From Candidatus Izemoplasma sp. (GTDB taxonomy: Bacteria; Bacillota_I; Bacilli_A; Izemoplasmatales; Izemoplasmataceae), in assembly GCA_007116205.1 (NCBI GenBank), contig SKIY01000096.1:1-5233 (forward strand): 5,233 nucleotides of DNA, given 5' to 3'. Position numbers and translations under genes: made by a program. This document shows positions 1-5,233 of the stretch, one piece after another; within the stretch, counting starts at the first letter, position 1; each line of letters begins with the position of its first letter. Under the pieces are notes generated by a model that did no database searches, was not told the DNA's origin, and saw only the letters and a program-made list of their open reading frames with translations.

Positions 1-657
1 ACCAAAACCAGCATAGTTATGGTTTAGGTGTTGCTTTGTTTCATGCATTATAAAAAACTGTGTGGATGCTGAGTCATATAAGTTCCCAACACGAGCCATA
101 GAAATAACGCCGCGTCGATGGGCTAAAGGATTGACAATCCCATTTGCTAAAAATTCTCCGCGAATATTGCACGTCGAAGATGCACCATTCCCTGATTGAA
201 TAACAAACGATTCAATGACGCGATGAAAGGTTAGCCCATCGTAATAACCACTTTCAACCAAATGGACAAAATTCCGCACAGTATTCGGTGCAACGACTTC
301 AAACAACTCAATAATAATCGTCCCAAACCCTTCAATATCAAGGGAAACAACTGGATTGTGACGGTCTAAATAAGAGCCATAAGGGAGTGTTTGTGGGTCT
401 ACCCATTTTGCATAAAGTAGCGTATCTTGATCAACATCGGTACTTCTAAACACGCTCTGCGTAAACGCCTCATCTGTAAACCACCCAACAAAATGCAGGT
501 TCGGGTGTACTGGAATCGGTAACCGCACATTCTCATTTTGTTGTGCCTCAACAGGGATAACTTCAATCTCGTTTCCTGTTTCAAACGTAATCGTATATGT
601 TTTACTACTACATCCATATAAGGTAAATAGTAAAATACTCAATAATATAATTTTCAT
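1..657 (-). CDS. Cyclophilin-type peptidyl-prolyl isomerase lipoprotein with an InlB-like repeat (3' end cut by window)
   Basis: Predicted surface lipoprotein that catalyses cis-trans isomerisation of prolyl bonds, presumably helping exported proteins fold outside the membrane. The reading frame is open from ATG at 657 to the window edge (219 residues). Residues 1-16 form a short hydrophobic signal peptide ending in the lipobox LYGC, with lipidation expected on Cys16; Tyr at -2 is slightly unusual. Residues about 21-86 look like one InlB B-repeat (Listeria-Bacteroides type), with the FVGWF...LYAKW pattern. Residues about 103-219 are cyclophilin: GTIIIELF, FHRVI (144-148, with the expected catalytic Arg146), FVIQSGN (Gln154), RGVISMAR (182-189) and STQFFIM (198-204). 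It stops at NYAGFG, equivalent to the HTVFG region of other cyclophilins, so roughly the last 40-50 residues lie outside. The start is supported by GAAGGAG seven bases upstream. Domain calls are firm; the folding clients are unknown. Confidence 0.9.
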   Translation of the reverse strand, partial: MKIILLSILLFTLYGCSSKTYTITFETGNEIEVIPVEAQQNENVRLPIPVHPNLHFVGWFTDEAFTQSVFRSTDVDQDTLLYAKWVDPQTLPYGSYLDRHNPVVSLDIEGFGTIIIELFEVVAPNTVRNFVHLVESGYYDGLTFHRVIESFVIQSGNGASSTCNIRGEFLANGIVNPLAHRRGVISMARVGNLYDSASTQFFIMHETKQHLNHNYAGFG

Positions 658-664
658 TGTATTA

Positions 665-671
665 CTCCTTC
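665..671 (-). promoter_or_regulatory. Ribosome binding site of the cyclophilin lipoprotein
   Basis: GAAGGAG on the minus strand, seven bases before the ATG at 657. It fixes that start, which also gives a sensible lipoprotein signal peptide. I see no convincing -35/-10 pair in the 69-base gap 658-726, so the gene may be read through from the TPR-like gene or use a weak promoter. Confidence 0.8.
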
Positions 672-726
672 TGAATTTTCAATATCAAGCGATAAAATAA
701 CCGCTTACTGCACATTTTTTTACCCC

Positions 727-1761
727 TTATCGCCACGACTCAATCGTGCGCATCTCAAGATTCTGAAGTTTCTGATAAGCCTGTTCAAACAATGGCACAT
801 AATCATCTCCAAAAGGATGCTTTTGTGCTAAAATACCATACAGTTTCAAAACTGCTTGATAGGCTTCTTTAGACGATTCATAAGCAAGCATATCACGGTA
901 AATATCAGCTTGCAGTTCTTGCGCTTTCACCTTCATCATTAAAAATGGATGATCGCCTTCATAAATATCTCTTAACAATGGCGTTGCTTTTTGAGGGGTG
1001 TTACTAACAACATAAAGCACACATAAATCATACAATAGCTTGTAATATTCACTTGTATGTCGCTTAGCATGAGTATCTTCTATTAACTTTTGAATAAGCG
1101 GGATACCCAATTGACTATCTTCTTTAACTGTTAAATACGACGCATAATTGCGATGACTTCGATAAGCGCTATCTATCGCGATCGCCTTTTGAAAATAGCT
1201 AAGCGGCGTCACGTTGCTTTTAATCATTGCTAAATCAATCGCACAAGCAAGTATTTGAAAAATATAATTGCTGTTTTCTTCTTGCGCTTTAGAATCCGCA
1301 TATGGCTTTAACCACTGAATAAACTGTTCCTGCTGTCCTTCAAAAAACGCTTTAACTAACGCTTTATACTCTAAAGCTGCCTCAACCAATATACATGTAA
1401 ACAAAAACAGTATTTTTTCCTCGTGTAAACGCAGTTCTTTTAAGTGTTCACCCAATGCCAGACTACGATAAAAATCTGTTTCCCGAATATCTAGCACACT
1501 AACCTCATCTAATTTAAACTTCCCATCTTGCAAACGACCACTAACATCAGGGGTATTTATTAAAACATACAGTCCAATAAGATACTTTTGGATAGTCAAC
1601 TCATCAACTGTTAAAATATCCACTGTTTTCACAGCGTCTTTTAAGCGGTTGGTAAAGGTGATTTTTTTATTGTAAAATTGATATATTTCTTGGAGCTTAC
1701 GAAGATATGGTTTTAACTCAGCAAACGTCTCATTATTTACACCTATATAGTAATTCTCCAC
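727..1761 (-). CDS. Helical TPR-like repeat protein of unknown function
   Basis: I do not recognise this 344-residue protein. It has no signal peptide and no clear membrane segment, so it is probably cytoplasmic. It is rich in Leu, Ala, Tyr, Lys and Glu and looks almost wholly alpha-helical. Residues about 185-215 (SYFQKAIAIDSAY) resemble a TPR helix pair. Residues about 256-335 form a run of helices with TPR-like spacing, including QADIYRDMLAYESSKEAYQA (284-303). The N-terminal 150 residues show no motif I can name. TPR arrays normally bind proteins or peptides, so a scaffold or regulatory role is possible but unproven. The start is GTG at 1761, chosen because a perfect AAGGAGG lies seven bases upstream, and the stop is TAA at 727-729. 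It has its own promoter after the terminator of the upstream operon, and the cyclophilin gene follows 69 bases later on the same strand. Confidence 0.85.
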   Translation of the reverse strand: MENYYIGVNNETFAELKPYLRKLQEIYQFYNKKITFTNRLKDAVKTVDILTVDELTIQKYLIGLYVLINTPDVSGRLQDGKFKLDEVSVLDIRETDFYRSLALGEHLKELRLHEEKILFLFTCILVEAALEYKALVKAFFEGQQEQFIQWLKPYADSKAQEENSNYIFQILACAIDLAMIKSNVTPLSYFQKAIAIDSAYRSHRNYASYLTVKEDSQLGIPLIQKLIEDTHAKRHTSEYYKLLYDLCVLYVVSNTPQKATPLLRDIYEGDHPFLMMKVKAQELQADIYRDMLAYESSKEAYQAVLKLYGILAQKHPFGDDYVPLFEQAYQKLQNLEMRTIESWR

Positions 1762-1768
1762 AAAAAAA

Positions 1769-1775
1769 CCTCCTT
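1769..1775 (-). promoter_or_regulatory. Ribosome binding site deciding the GTG start at 1761
   Basis: Perfect AAGGAGG on the minus strand, separated from GTG by seven T residues. No ATG lies at a comparable distance, so this site settles the unusual start codon. Confidence 0.85.
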
Positions 1776-1788
1776 ATATTATTATCTT

Positions 1789-1819
1789 ATTATAGCACAC
1801 ACAAAAGACTATTTAGCAA
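1789..1819 (-). promoter_or_regulatory. Probable sigma-A promoter of the TPR-like gene (extended -10)
   Basis: Minus strand. A consensus TATAAT at 1789-1794 is preceded by TGC, giving an extended -10 (TGCTATAAT, 1789-1797). The best -35 is TTGCTA at 1814-1819 (four of six consensus bases) with a long 19-base spacer, so the extended -10 probably carries most of the strength. Transcription would start near 1782, leaving a leader of about 20 bases that contains the AAGGAGG site. The -35 almost touches the terminator of the upstream operon. Confidence 0.65.
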
Positions 1820-1821
1820 TA

Positions 1822-1861
1822 AAAAATGTTCGTAGTTTGTGTTTTCACTACGAACATTTTT
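1822..1861 (-). terminator. Rho-independent terminator of the proline-catabolism operon
   Basis: Perfect 15-bp inverted repeat, arms 1822-1836 and 1847-1861, with a 10-base loop. The arms contain the core GTTCGTAGT / ACTACGAAC. On the minus strand the hairpin begins four bases after the rocA stop codon and ends in six Ts, as expected for an intrinsic terminator. The arms are A-rich on one side and T-rich on the other, so it could also stop plus-strand transcription, but no plus-strand gene is present. Confidence 0.9.
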
Positions 1862-1865
1862 ATAT

Positions 1866-3422
1866 CTATAACTGCTCTGTGACCGTCTTCCCTTGCATAA
1901 ACAACAACAAGTAATCCGGGCCACCCGCTTTAGAATCGGTACCACTCATATTGAAGCCACCGAATGGTTGATATCCAACAATAGCGCCGGTACATTTTCT
2001 ATTAAAGTAAAGATTTCCAACATGAAAATCTTCTCTAGCCTTTTCAAGATGTTCACGATTATTTGATAACACTGCGCCTGTTAATCCAAACTCCGTGTTA
2101 TTTGCCACATCGATTGCGGAATCAAAGGACTTCACCTTTGTCACAGCGAGTACTGGTCCAAAGATTTCTTCTTGCATCAATCGTGCTTGAGGGTCGACAT
2201 CAACAAAAACCGTTGGTTCGATAAACCATCCCTTAGATGCATCACTGTTTCCACCAATTAATAATCTGCCTTCTTTTTTTCCAACTTCAATATAGGCATT
2301 AATTTTTTTAAAAGCATTTTCATCATTAACCGGTCCCATGGTCATATCTGGATTTTCTGGATTACCCAATTTAATCAACGCGACTTCTTTTTTTAGTGCT
2401 TCTAAAACGTCATCATAAATCGCCTCATGGATAATTGCACGACTACATGCACTACATTTTTGCCCGCTAAATCCAAACGCACTCCCACTAATATGTTTCG
2501 CTGCTAAGGCTGGATCATAATCAGCGTCGACAATAATAGCATCCTTACCGCCCATTTCAGCAACAACACGTTTTAACCAAATTTGTCCTTTTTGTAGTTT
2601 AGCTGCGGTTTCATAAATATGCGCACCCACTTCTTTACTACCCGTGAAAGTAATAAATCGAGTCTTTGGATGTTTTACGATATAGTCTCCAACTTCACTC
2701 CCTTTACCCGGTAAGAAATTGACAACACCTTTAGGTAGTCCCGCTTCTTCTAGTACTTCAACGAACTTATACGCAATGACTTGCGTCGTAGCCGCAGGTT
2801 TTAAAAGAACCGTATTTCCCGTCACTATAGCAGCACTGGTCATGCCCACTAAAATAGCTAAAGGGAAGTTCCACGGTGCGATAATGGCACCAACACCAAG
2901 TGGAATGTAAAAATAATTATTTCGTTCAAGATTTTTTCGACTTAAAACTTCTTTATCAATTTCAGTCATTTTTAACATTTGACGCCCGTAATACTCCAAA
3001 AAGTCAATTGCTTCTGCGGTATCCCCGTCCGCTTCTGGATAGGGCTTACCCGCTTCTTTTGTCATTAAAGCACTAAACTCAAAATGTCTTCGTCTTAATA
3101 TGTTTGCGGCTTTAAACAACACATCTGCACGAATATTCGGATCGACTTTTTTCCAAGACTCAAATGCAGTAAGTGCACTCTCCATAGCATAATCCGCTTC
3201 TTTTTTAGACGCTTGATGAATCGTACCAATGACCTCATCAACTTGTGCTGGATTAACTGAGTCTACCGTGTCTTTCGATGTTACCCGCTCACCATTAATG
3301 ATTAGCGGATACGTTTTGCCTAAATACGCATTAACTGTTTTTAAGCCTTCTTGATATCGTTCAATGTTTTCTTTTAGAGAATAGTCTCGTAGCGTTTCAC
3401 ATGTAAAATTATAAATGGCCAT
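1866..3422 (-). CDS. rocA: L-glutamate gamma-semialdehyde (P5C) dehydrogenase
   Basis: NAD-dependent aldehyde dehydrogenase that oxidises glutamate semialdehyde, the open form of delta-1-pyrroline-5-carboxylate, to glutamate. This is the last step of proline and arginine/ornithine breakdown and takes place in the cytoplasm. At 518 residues it matches the usual RocA length (about 515) and resembles Bacillus RocA nearly end to end, as I remember that protein. Visible motifs are PWNFP (183-187, Asn185), FTGS (259-262), EMGGKD (289-294, general base Glu289), GQKCSACSR (320-328, nucleophile Cys323, with Ser324 expected to bind the substrate carboxylate), EEIFGPV (418-424) and the C-terminal loop TGAIVGYQPFGG (478-489). 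All catalytic residues are present. I chose ATG at 3422 because GAAAGGGTG lies nine bases upstream; the GTG four codons earlier falls inside that site. It is the last gene of the operon, 20-odd bases after the oxidoreductase, and ends in TAG. The synonym pruA also applies. Confidence 0.96.
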   Translation of the reverse strand: MAIYNFTCETLRDYSLKENIERYQEGLKTVNAYLGKTYPLIINGERVTSKDTVDSVNPAQVDEVIGTIHQASKKEADYAMESALTAFESWKKVDPNIRADVLFKAANILRRRHFEFSALMTKEAGKPYPEADGDTAEAIDFLEYYGRQMLKMTEIDKEVLSRKNLERNNYFYIPLGVGAIIAPWNFPLAILVGMTSAAIVTGNTVLLKPAATTQVIAYKFVEVLEEAGLPKGVVNFLPGKGSEVGDYIVKHPKTRFITFTGSKEVGAHIYETAAKLQKGQIWLKRVVAEMGGKDAIIVDADYDPALAAKHISGSAFGFSGQKCSACSRAIIHEAIYDDVLEALKKEVALIKLGNPENPDMTMGPVNDENAFKKINAYIEVGKKEGRLLIGGNSDASKGWFIEPTVFVDVDPQARLMQEEIFGPVLAVTKVKSFDSAIDVANNTEFGLTGAVLSNNREHLEKAREDFHVGNLYFNRKCTGAIVGYQPFGGFNMSGTDSKAGGPDYLLLFMQGKTVTEQL

Positions 3423-3431
3423 ATTATGGCA

Positions 3432-3440
3432 CACCCTTTC
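3432..3440 (-). promoter_or_regulatory. Ribosome binding site of rocA
   Basis: GAAAGGGTG on the minus strand, nine bases before ATG at 3422. It lies in the short gap between the oxidoreductase stop (3444-3446) and rocA. It rules out the in-frame GTG at 3432-3434, which overlaps the site itself. Confidence 0.7.
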
Positions 3441-3443
3441 TTT

Positions 3444-4610
3444 TTAGACGACGCTCGTTTCCAGTTCTCTTATCGCTTTACCATCAAAACGTTCTAAAGC
3501 CATATCTTCCATCGGAAGGGAAGGTTCTTTACCCAAAATCAACTCACTGAGTAGTAACCCCGTCATCGGAGCAAGCATAAAGCCGTGTCCGCTGAACCCA
3601 CAGGCCATATAAAAGCCTGGTAACTGTTTTGCGCCACCTATTATTGGTTGATGATCTGGACTCATGTTGTAAAGACCACCCCACTGACGAATGACACGTA
3701 ACTCCCCAATCGGAGGTAACAGTCGAGTGACCGTCTTACTCATTTCATCCAAAAACTTCCAGCTCGAACTAACATCATGACCTTTCGGCATATCTTTATC
3801 ACCACGGCCCATAATAAATGCACCATGTGGTGTTTGCTGGCAATAAATATTTTGTGAAAACGAAATAACCATCGGTCCTTGCATCTTTTCTACTGGTTCT
3901 GTCACAAGAATTTCATGGTTTTCAGAAAACACAGGGATCTCAACATCCACCATCGTCCCAATCTCTTTAGCCCATCCCCCTGCAGCATTCACAACAATCG
4001 ATGTTTCAATGGTTCCTTTATCGGTATGAACCGCTTTTATACGATCCGCATCACGCGTAATACGTTCTACGGTTGTGTAAGTAAAAAATTCTACGCCTAA
4101 ACGTTTAGCAGCTTTATAATAAGCATCTGTCATCGTAAACGGATTTAAATGCCCATCCGTTTTACAAAACGTAGCACTATGCACAACATCCGTATTTAAG
4201 TGGGGAACTATTTCTTTCGCTTCTTCTTTTGTTAAAACTCGAGAAGGGATACCCAAACTATTTTGTAACTTAACATTCTTTTCAAATTGCTTCGCCTCTT
4301 GATCGTTTGAAGCAATCACTAAATAGCCTTCTTGTTTAAACTCAATATCACCATCATAGTCTAAAATAGCTTGTGCATTTTCAAAAAACTCAACGCTTTT
4401 TTTAGCCAAAATACAATTTGCTTTTGTCGCCCATTGTTGGCGTACTCCAGCGCCGCAACGACCTGTAGCACCACTGGTTAAATAATCGCGTTCTATTACT
4501 ATTATATTCTTTTGTCCTTGTTTTGCCAAATTATAAGCAATACTACACCCACTAATACCTGCGCCAATAATGACCACATCTGCTTGTTTAGGTAAGGTTT
4601 TATTCTTCAT
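3444..4610 (-). CDS. DAO-family FAD-dependent oxidoreductase, probable catalytic subunit of an L-proline dehydrogenase complex
   Basis: Flavoprotein of the D-amino-acid oxidase (DAO) superfamily, which also includes sarcosine oxidase beta, HcnC and the beta subunit of archaeal dye-linked L-proline dehydrogenase. Such enzymes oxidise the C-N bond of amino or imino acids. The 388 residues start with a Rossmann FAD motif, DVVIIGAGISG (11-21), with Glu40 at the end of the second strand (VIERD) expected to bind ribose. NAAGGWA (208-214) and the C-terminal GFYMACGFSGHGF (332-344) complete the FAD fold. No signal peptide is seen. The ATG at 4610 has AAGGAGG nine bases upstream, inside the preceding gene, and overlaps that gene by 11 bases. 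Partners are the BFD-type [2Fe-2S] protein and the ferredoxin upstream; rocA follows, which makes proline the likeliest substrate with P5C as product. Sarcosine, hydroxyproline or a D-amino acid cannot be excluded. Family call is firm, substrate is inference. Confidence 0.88.
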   Translation of the reverse strand: MKNKTLPKQADVVIIGAGISGCSIAYNLAKQGQKNIIVIERDYLTSGATGRCGAGVRQQWATKANCILAKKSVEFFENAQAILDYDGDIEFKQEGYLVIASNDQEAKQFEKNVKLQNSLGIPSRVLTKEEAKEIVPHLNTDVVHSATFCKTDGHLNPFTMTDAYYKAAKRLGVEFFTYTTVERITRDADRIKAVHTDKGTIETSIVVNAAGGWAKEIGTMVDVEIPVFSENHEILVTEPVEKMQGPMVISFSQNIYCQQTPHGAFIMGRGDKDMPKGHDVSSSWKFLDEMSKTVTRLLPPIGELRVIRQWGGLYNMSPDHQPIIGGAKQLPGFYMACGFSGHGFMLAPMTGLLLSELILGKEPSLPMEDMALERFDGKAIRELETSVV

Positions 4611-4881
4611 CTTCGGCGGCCTCCTTAATGGCTTTTAATTTAACACCCATGGTAAATGGACGCATATTATGAAACGGAACGTCCTCTAACGGTTTATTAA
4701 AATACTTAGCAATTTCCCATTGCACCATCTTACCACAAGTATTCGCTTGACAAGGTCCCATACCAACACGTTTAATCCGTTTTAACTCTTCAAATGTCGT
4801 ATAGCCTTCCTCAAACAAATCATACAAATCTTGTAATGTCACATCTGAACAACGACAAATAATAATATTTTTAGCGTCCAT
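4600..4881 (-). CDS. BFD-type [2Fe-2S]-binding protein, small electron-transfer subunit of the oxidoreductase complex
   Basis: A 93-residue protein with the Fer2_BFD (bacterioferritin-associated ferredoxin-like) pattern: CRC at Cys9 and Cys11, then GMGPCQANTCG with Cys44 and Cys49, four ligands for a [2Fe-2S] cluster. The family is known as a domain or subunit in HcnB, sarcosine oxidase alpha, nitrite reductases and multi-subunit proline or hydroxyproline dehydrogenases, where it relays electrons between flavins. The tail RPFTMGVKLKAIKEA (74-88) resembles the segment after this domain in such enzymes. I chose ATG at 4881 because GAGGTG lies four bases upstream; the TTG at 4893 has no such site. 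The ATG overlaps the upstream stop by 11 bases, and the gene's own stop overlaps the next start by 11 bases, so translation is probably coupled. Likely role: passing electrons from the DAO subunit to the ferredoxin or to a further subunit beyond the window. Confidence 0.9.
   Translation of the reverse strand: MDAKNIIICRCSDVTLQDLYDLFEEGYTTFEELKRIKRVGMGPCQANTCGKMVQWEIAKYFNKPLEDVPFHNMRPFTMGVKLKAIKEAAEDEE
4620..4626 (-). promoter_or_regulatory. Ribosome binding site of the DAO oxidoreductase, inside the BFD gene
   Basis: Perfect AAGGAGG on the minus strand within the last codons of the BFD gene (encoding KEA), nine bases before ATG at 4610. It suggests that the catalytic subunit is translated strongly rather than only by coupling. 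Confidence 0.8.
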
Positions 4882-5233
4882 GTTGCACCTCAATGGTTAT
4901 GGCTTCATGCAAGTAAGCTTCATCAATAACTACATGAATAAGCGCTGTCTTATTCATCTTATCTGTTAACTGTACTTTCGTAACTTCACCTTTTGTAATT
5001 GCTTTACCCGCTCGGTTCATAACATTTAACACTGTGCCAACTTTCGGTAATGGTGTAAACTCATAAGGAATTTTCATAGAAACTTTACCATCTTGTAGTT
5101 GCATCACAGTAATCGCTAACCCAGGACAATTATAAACACAAATACCACAGCCCGTACATTTATCAAAGTCAATCTCCGGACGGACATTTATATCCTCAGG
5201 TACATGAATTGCATCAAAAGGACAACTCGTACT
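4871..5233 (-). CDS. 4Fe-4S ferredoxin-type subunit with a C-terminal beta-rich domain (5' end cut by window)
   Basis: The frame is open from the right edge (codon starting at 5233) to TAA at 4871-4873, giving 120 visible residues with the N terminus missing. Visible residues 26-36 hold a full 4Fe-4S motif, CTGCGICVYNC followed by Pro37. An earlier CPF (Cys4-Pro5) followed by DAI is the typical last cysteine of another cluster, so the protein probably carries 2[4Fe-4S] clusters. Residues about 48-120 look beta-rich and start with KIPYEFTPLP (54-63). I recall similar tails on ferredoxin-like proteins encoded beside BFD and DAO genes, but cannot check this. Likely role: an electron-transfer subunit of the flavin/iron-sulfur dehydrogenase. 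It could instead be the C-terminal part of a larger protein. GTG at 5107 lies after the cluster motif and is not the real start. The stop overlaps the BFD start by 11 bases. Confidence 0.88.
   Translation of the reverse strand, partial: STSCPFDAIHVPEDINVRPEIDFDKCTGCGICVYNCPGLAITVMQLQDGKVSMKIPYEFTPLPKVGTVLNVMNRAGKAITKGEVTKVQLTDKMNKTALIHVVIDEAYLHEAITIEVQHGR
4886..4891 (-). promoter_or_regulatory. Ribosome binding site of the BFD-type gene
   Basis: GAGGTG on the minus strand, inside the end of the ferredoxin gene and four bases before ATG at 4881. The spacing is short but works with the GGAGGTGAT register of 16S pairing. It supports ATG over the TTG at 4893. Confidence 0.6.

Noticed and set aside
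476..476. Lys at residue 476 of RocA (NRKCTGA) instead of Gly as in Bacillus RocA, as a possible active-site change
   Set aside because: Lys at this place (NRKxTGA) occurs in other P5C dehydrogenases as I recall, so it is ordinary variation. The coordinate given is the residue number, not a base position.
399..617. 72-residue open frame on the minus strand
   Set aside because: It lies inside the cyclophilin lipoprotein gene in another frame; the lipoprotein frame has the signal peptide, RBS and conserved motifs.
687..706. Seven-pair inverted repeat between the TPR-like gene and the cyclophilin gene
   Set aside because: It includes a G-U pair, is AT-rich with a six-base loop, and has no T-run directly after it on the minus strand; too weak to call a terminator.
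2719..2910. 63-residue plus-strand open frame
   Set aside because: It is antisense to the core of rocA, with no RBS or recognisable protein features.
3423..3434. GTG start four codons upstream of the chosen rocA start
   Set aside because: The GTG overlaps the GAAAGGGTG ribosome binding site; ATG at 3422 has correct spacing.
3879..4100. 73-residue plus-strand open frame
   Set aside because: It is antisense to the DAO oxidoreductase and has no recognisable features.
3444..4610. Naming the flavoprotein sarcosine oxidase beta or hydrogen cyanide synthase HcnC
   Set aside because: Similarity across this family is too broad to give a substrate, and the rocA neighbour favours proline.
4882..4893. 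TTG start four codons upstream of the chosen BFD start
   Set aside because: A rare start without its own RBS, while ATG at 4881 follows GAGGTG.
4871..5107. GTG at 5107 as the start of a 78-residue protein
   Set aside because: The same frame stays open to the window edge and encodes an intact 4Fe-4S motif just upstream, so this is an internal codon.

Overview
The window looks like chromosome from a low-GC Bacillota (Firmicutes) bacterium. The DNA is AT-rich, the Shine-Dalgarno sequences are strong AAGGAGG-type, tryptophan is read from TGG (so not a mycoplasma code), the P5C dehydrogenase is of the Bacillus RocA type, and the cyclophilin carries signatures typical of Firmicutes. The genus cannot be fixed from sequence alone. 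All five genes lie on the minus strand and both window edges cut through a gene.

Right part, about 5233 down to 1866, is an operon read right to left. It encodes the C-terminal part of a 4Fe-4S ferredoxin-like protein, a 93-residue BFD-type [2Fe-2S] protein, a DAO-family FAD oxidoreductase and a delta-1-pyrroline-5-carboxylate (P5C) / glutamate-semialdehyde dehydrogenase (RocA/PruA). The first two junctions overlap by 11 bases and the last has a 20-base gap, so the genes are almost certainly co-transcribed. A perfect 15-bp hairpin right after the last stop closes the operon. My reading is a proline-to-glutamate pathway: a multi-subunit flavin/iron-sulfur dehydrogenase replaces the usual PutA/PutB proline dehydrogenase and passes P5C to RocA. 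The substrate is inferred from gene context.

Middle, 727-1822: a separate transcription unit with a good extended -10 promoter, a strong RBS and a GTG start. It encodes a 344-residue, mostly helical, TPR-like protein of unknown role.

Left edge, 657 down to 1: the N-terminal 219 residues of a predicted lipoprotein. It joins a lipobox signal peptide, one InlB/Listeria-Bacteroides-type beta repeat and a cyclophilin peptidyl-prolyl isomerase domain. It is probably a surface-anchored foldase. No RNA genes, insertion sequences, CRISPR arrays or prophage signs were seen.
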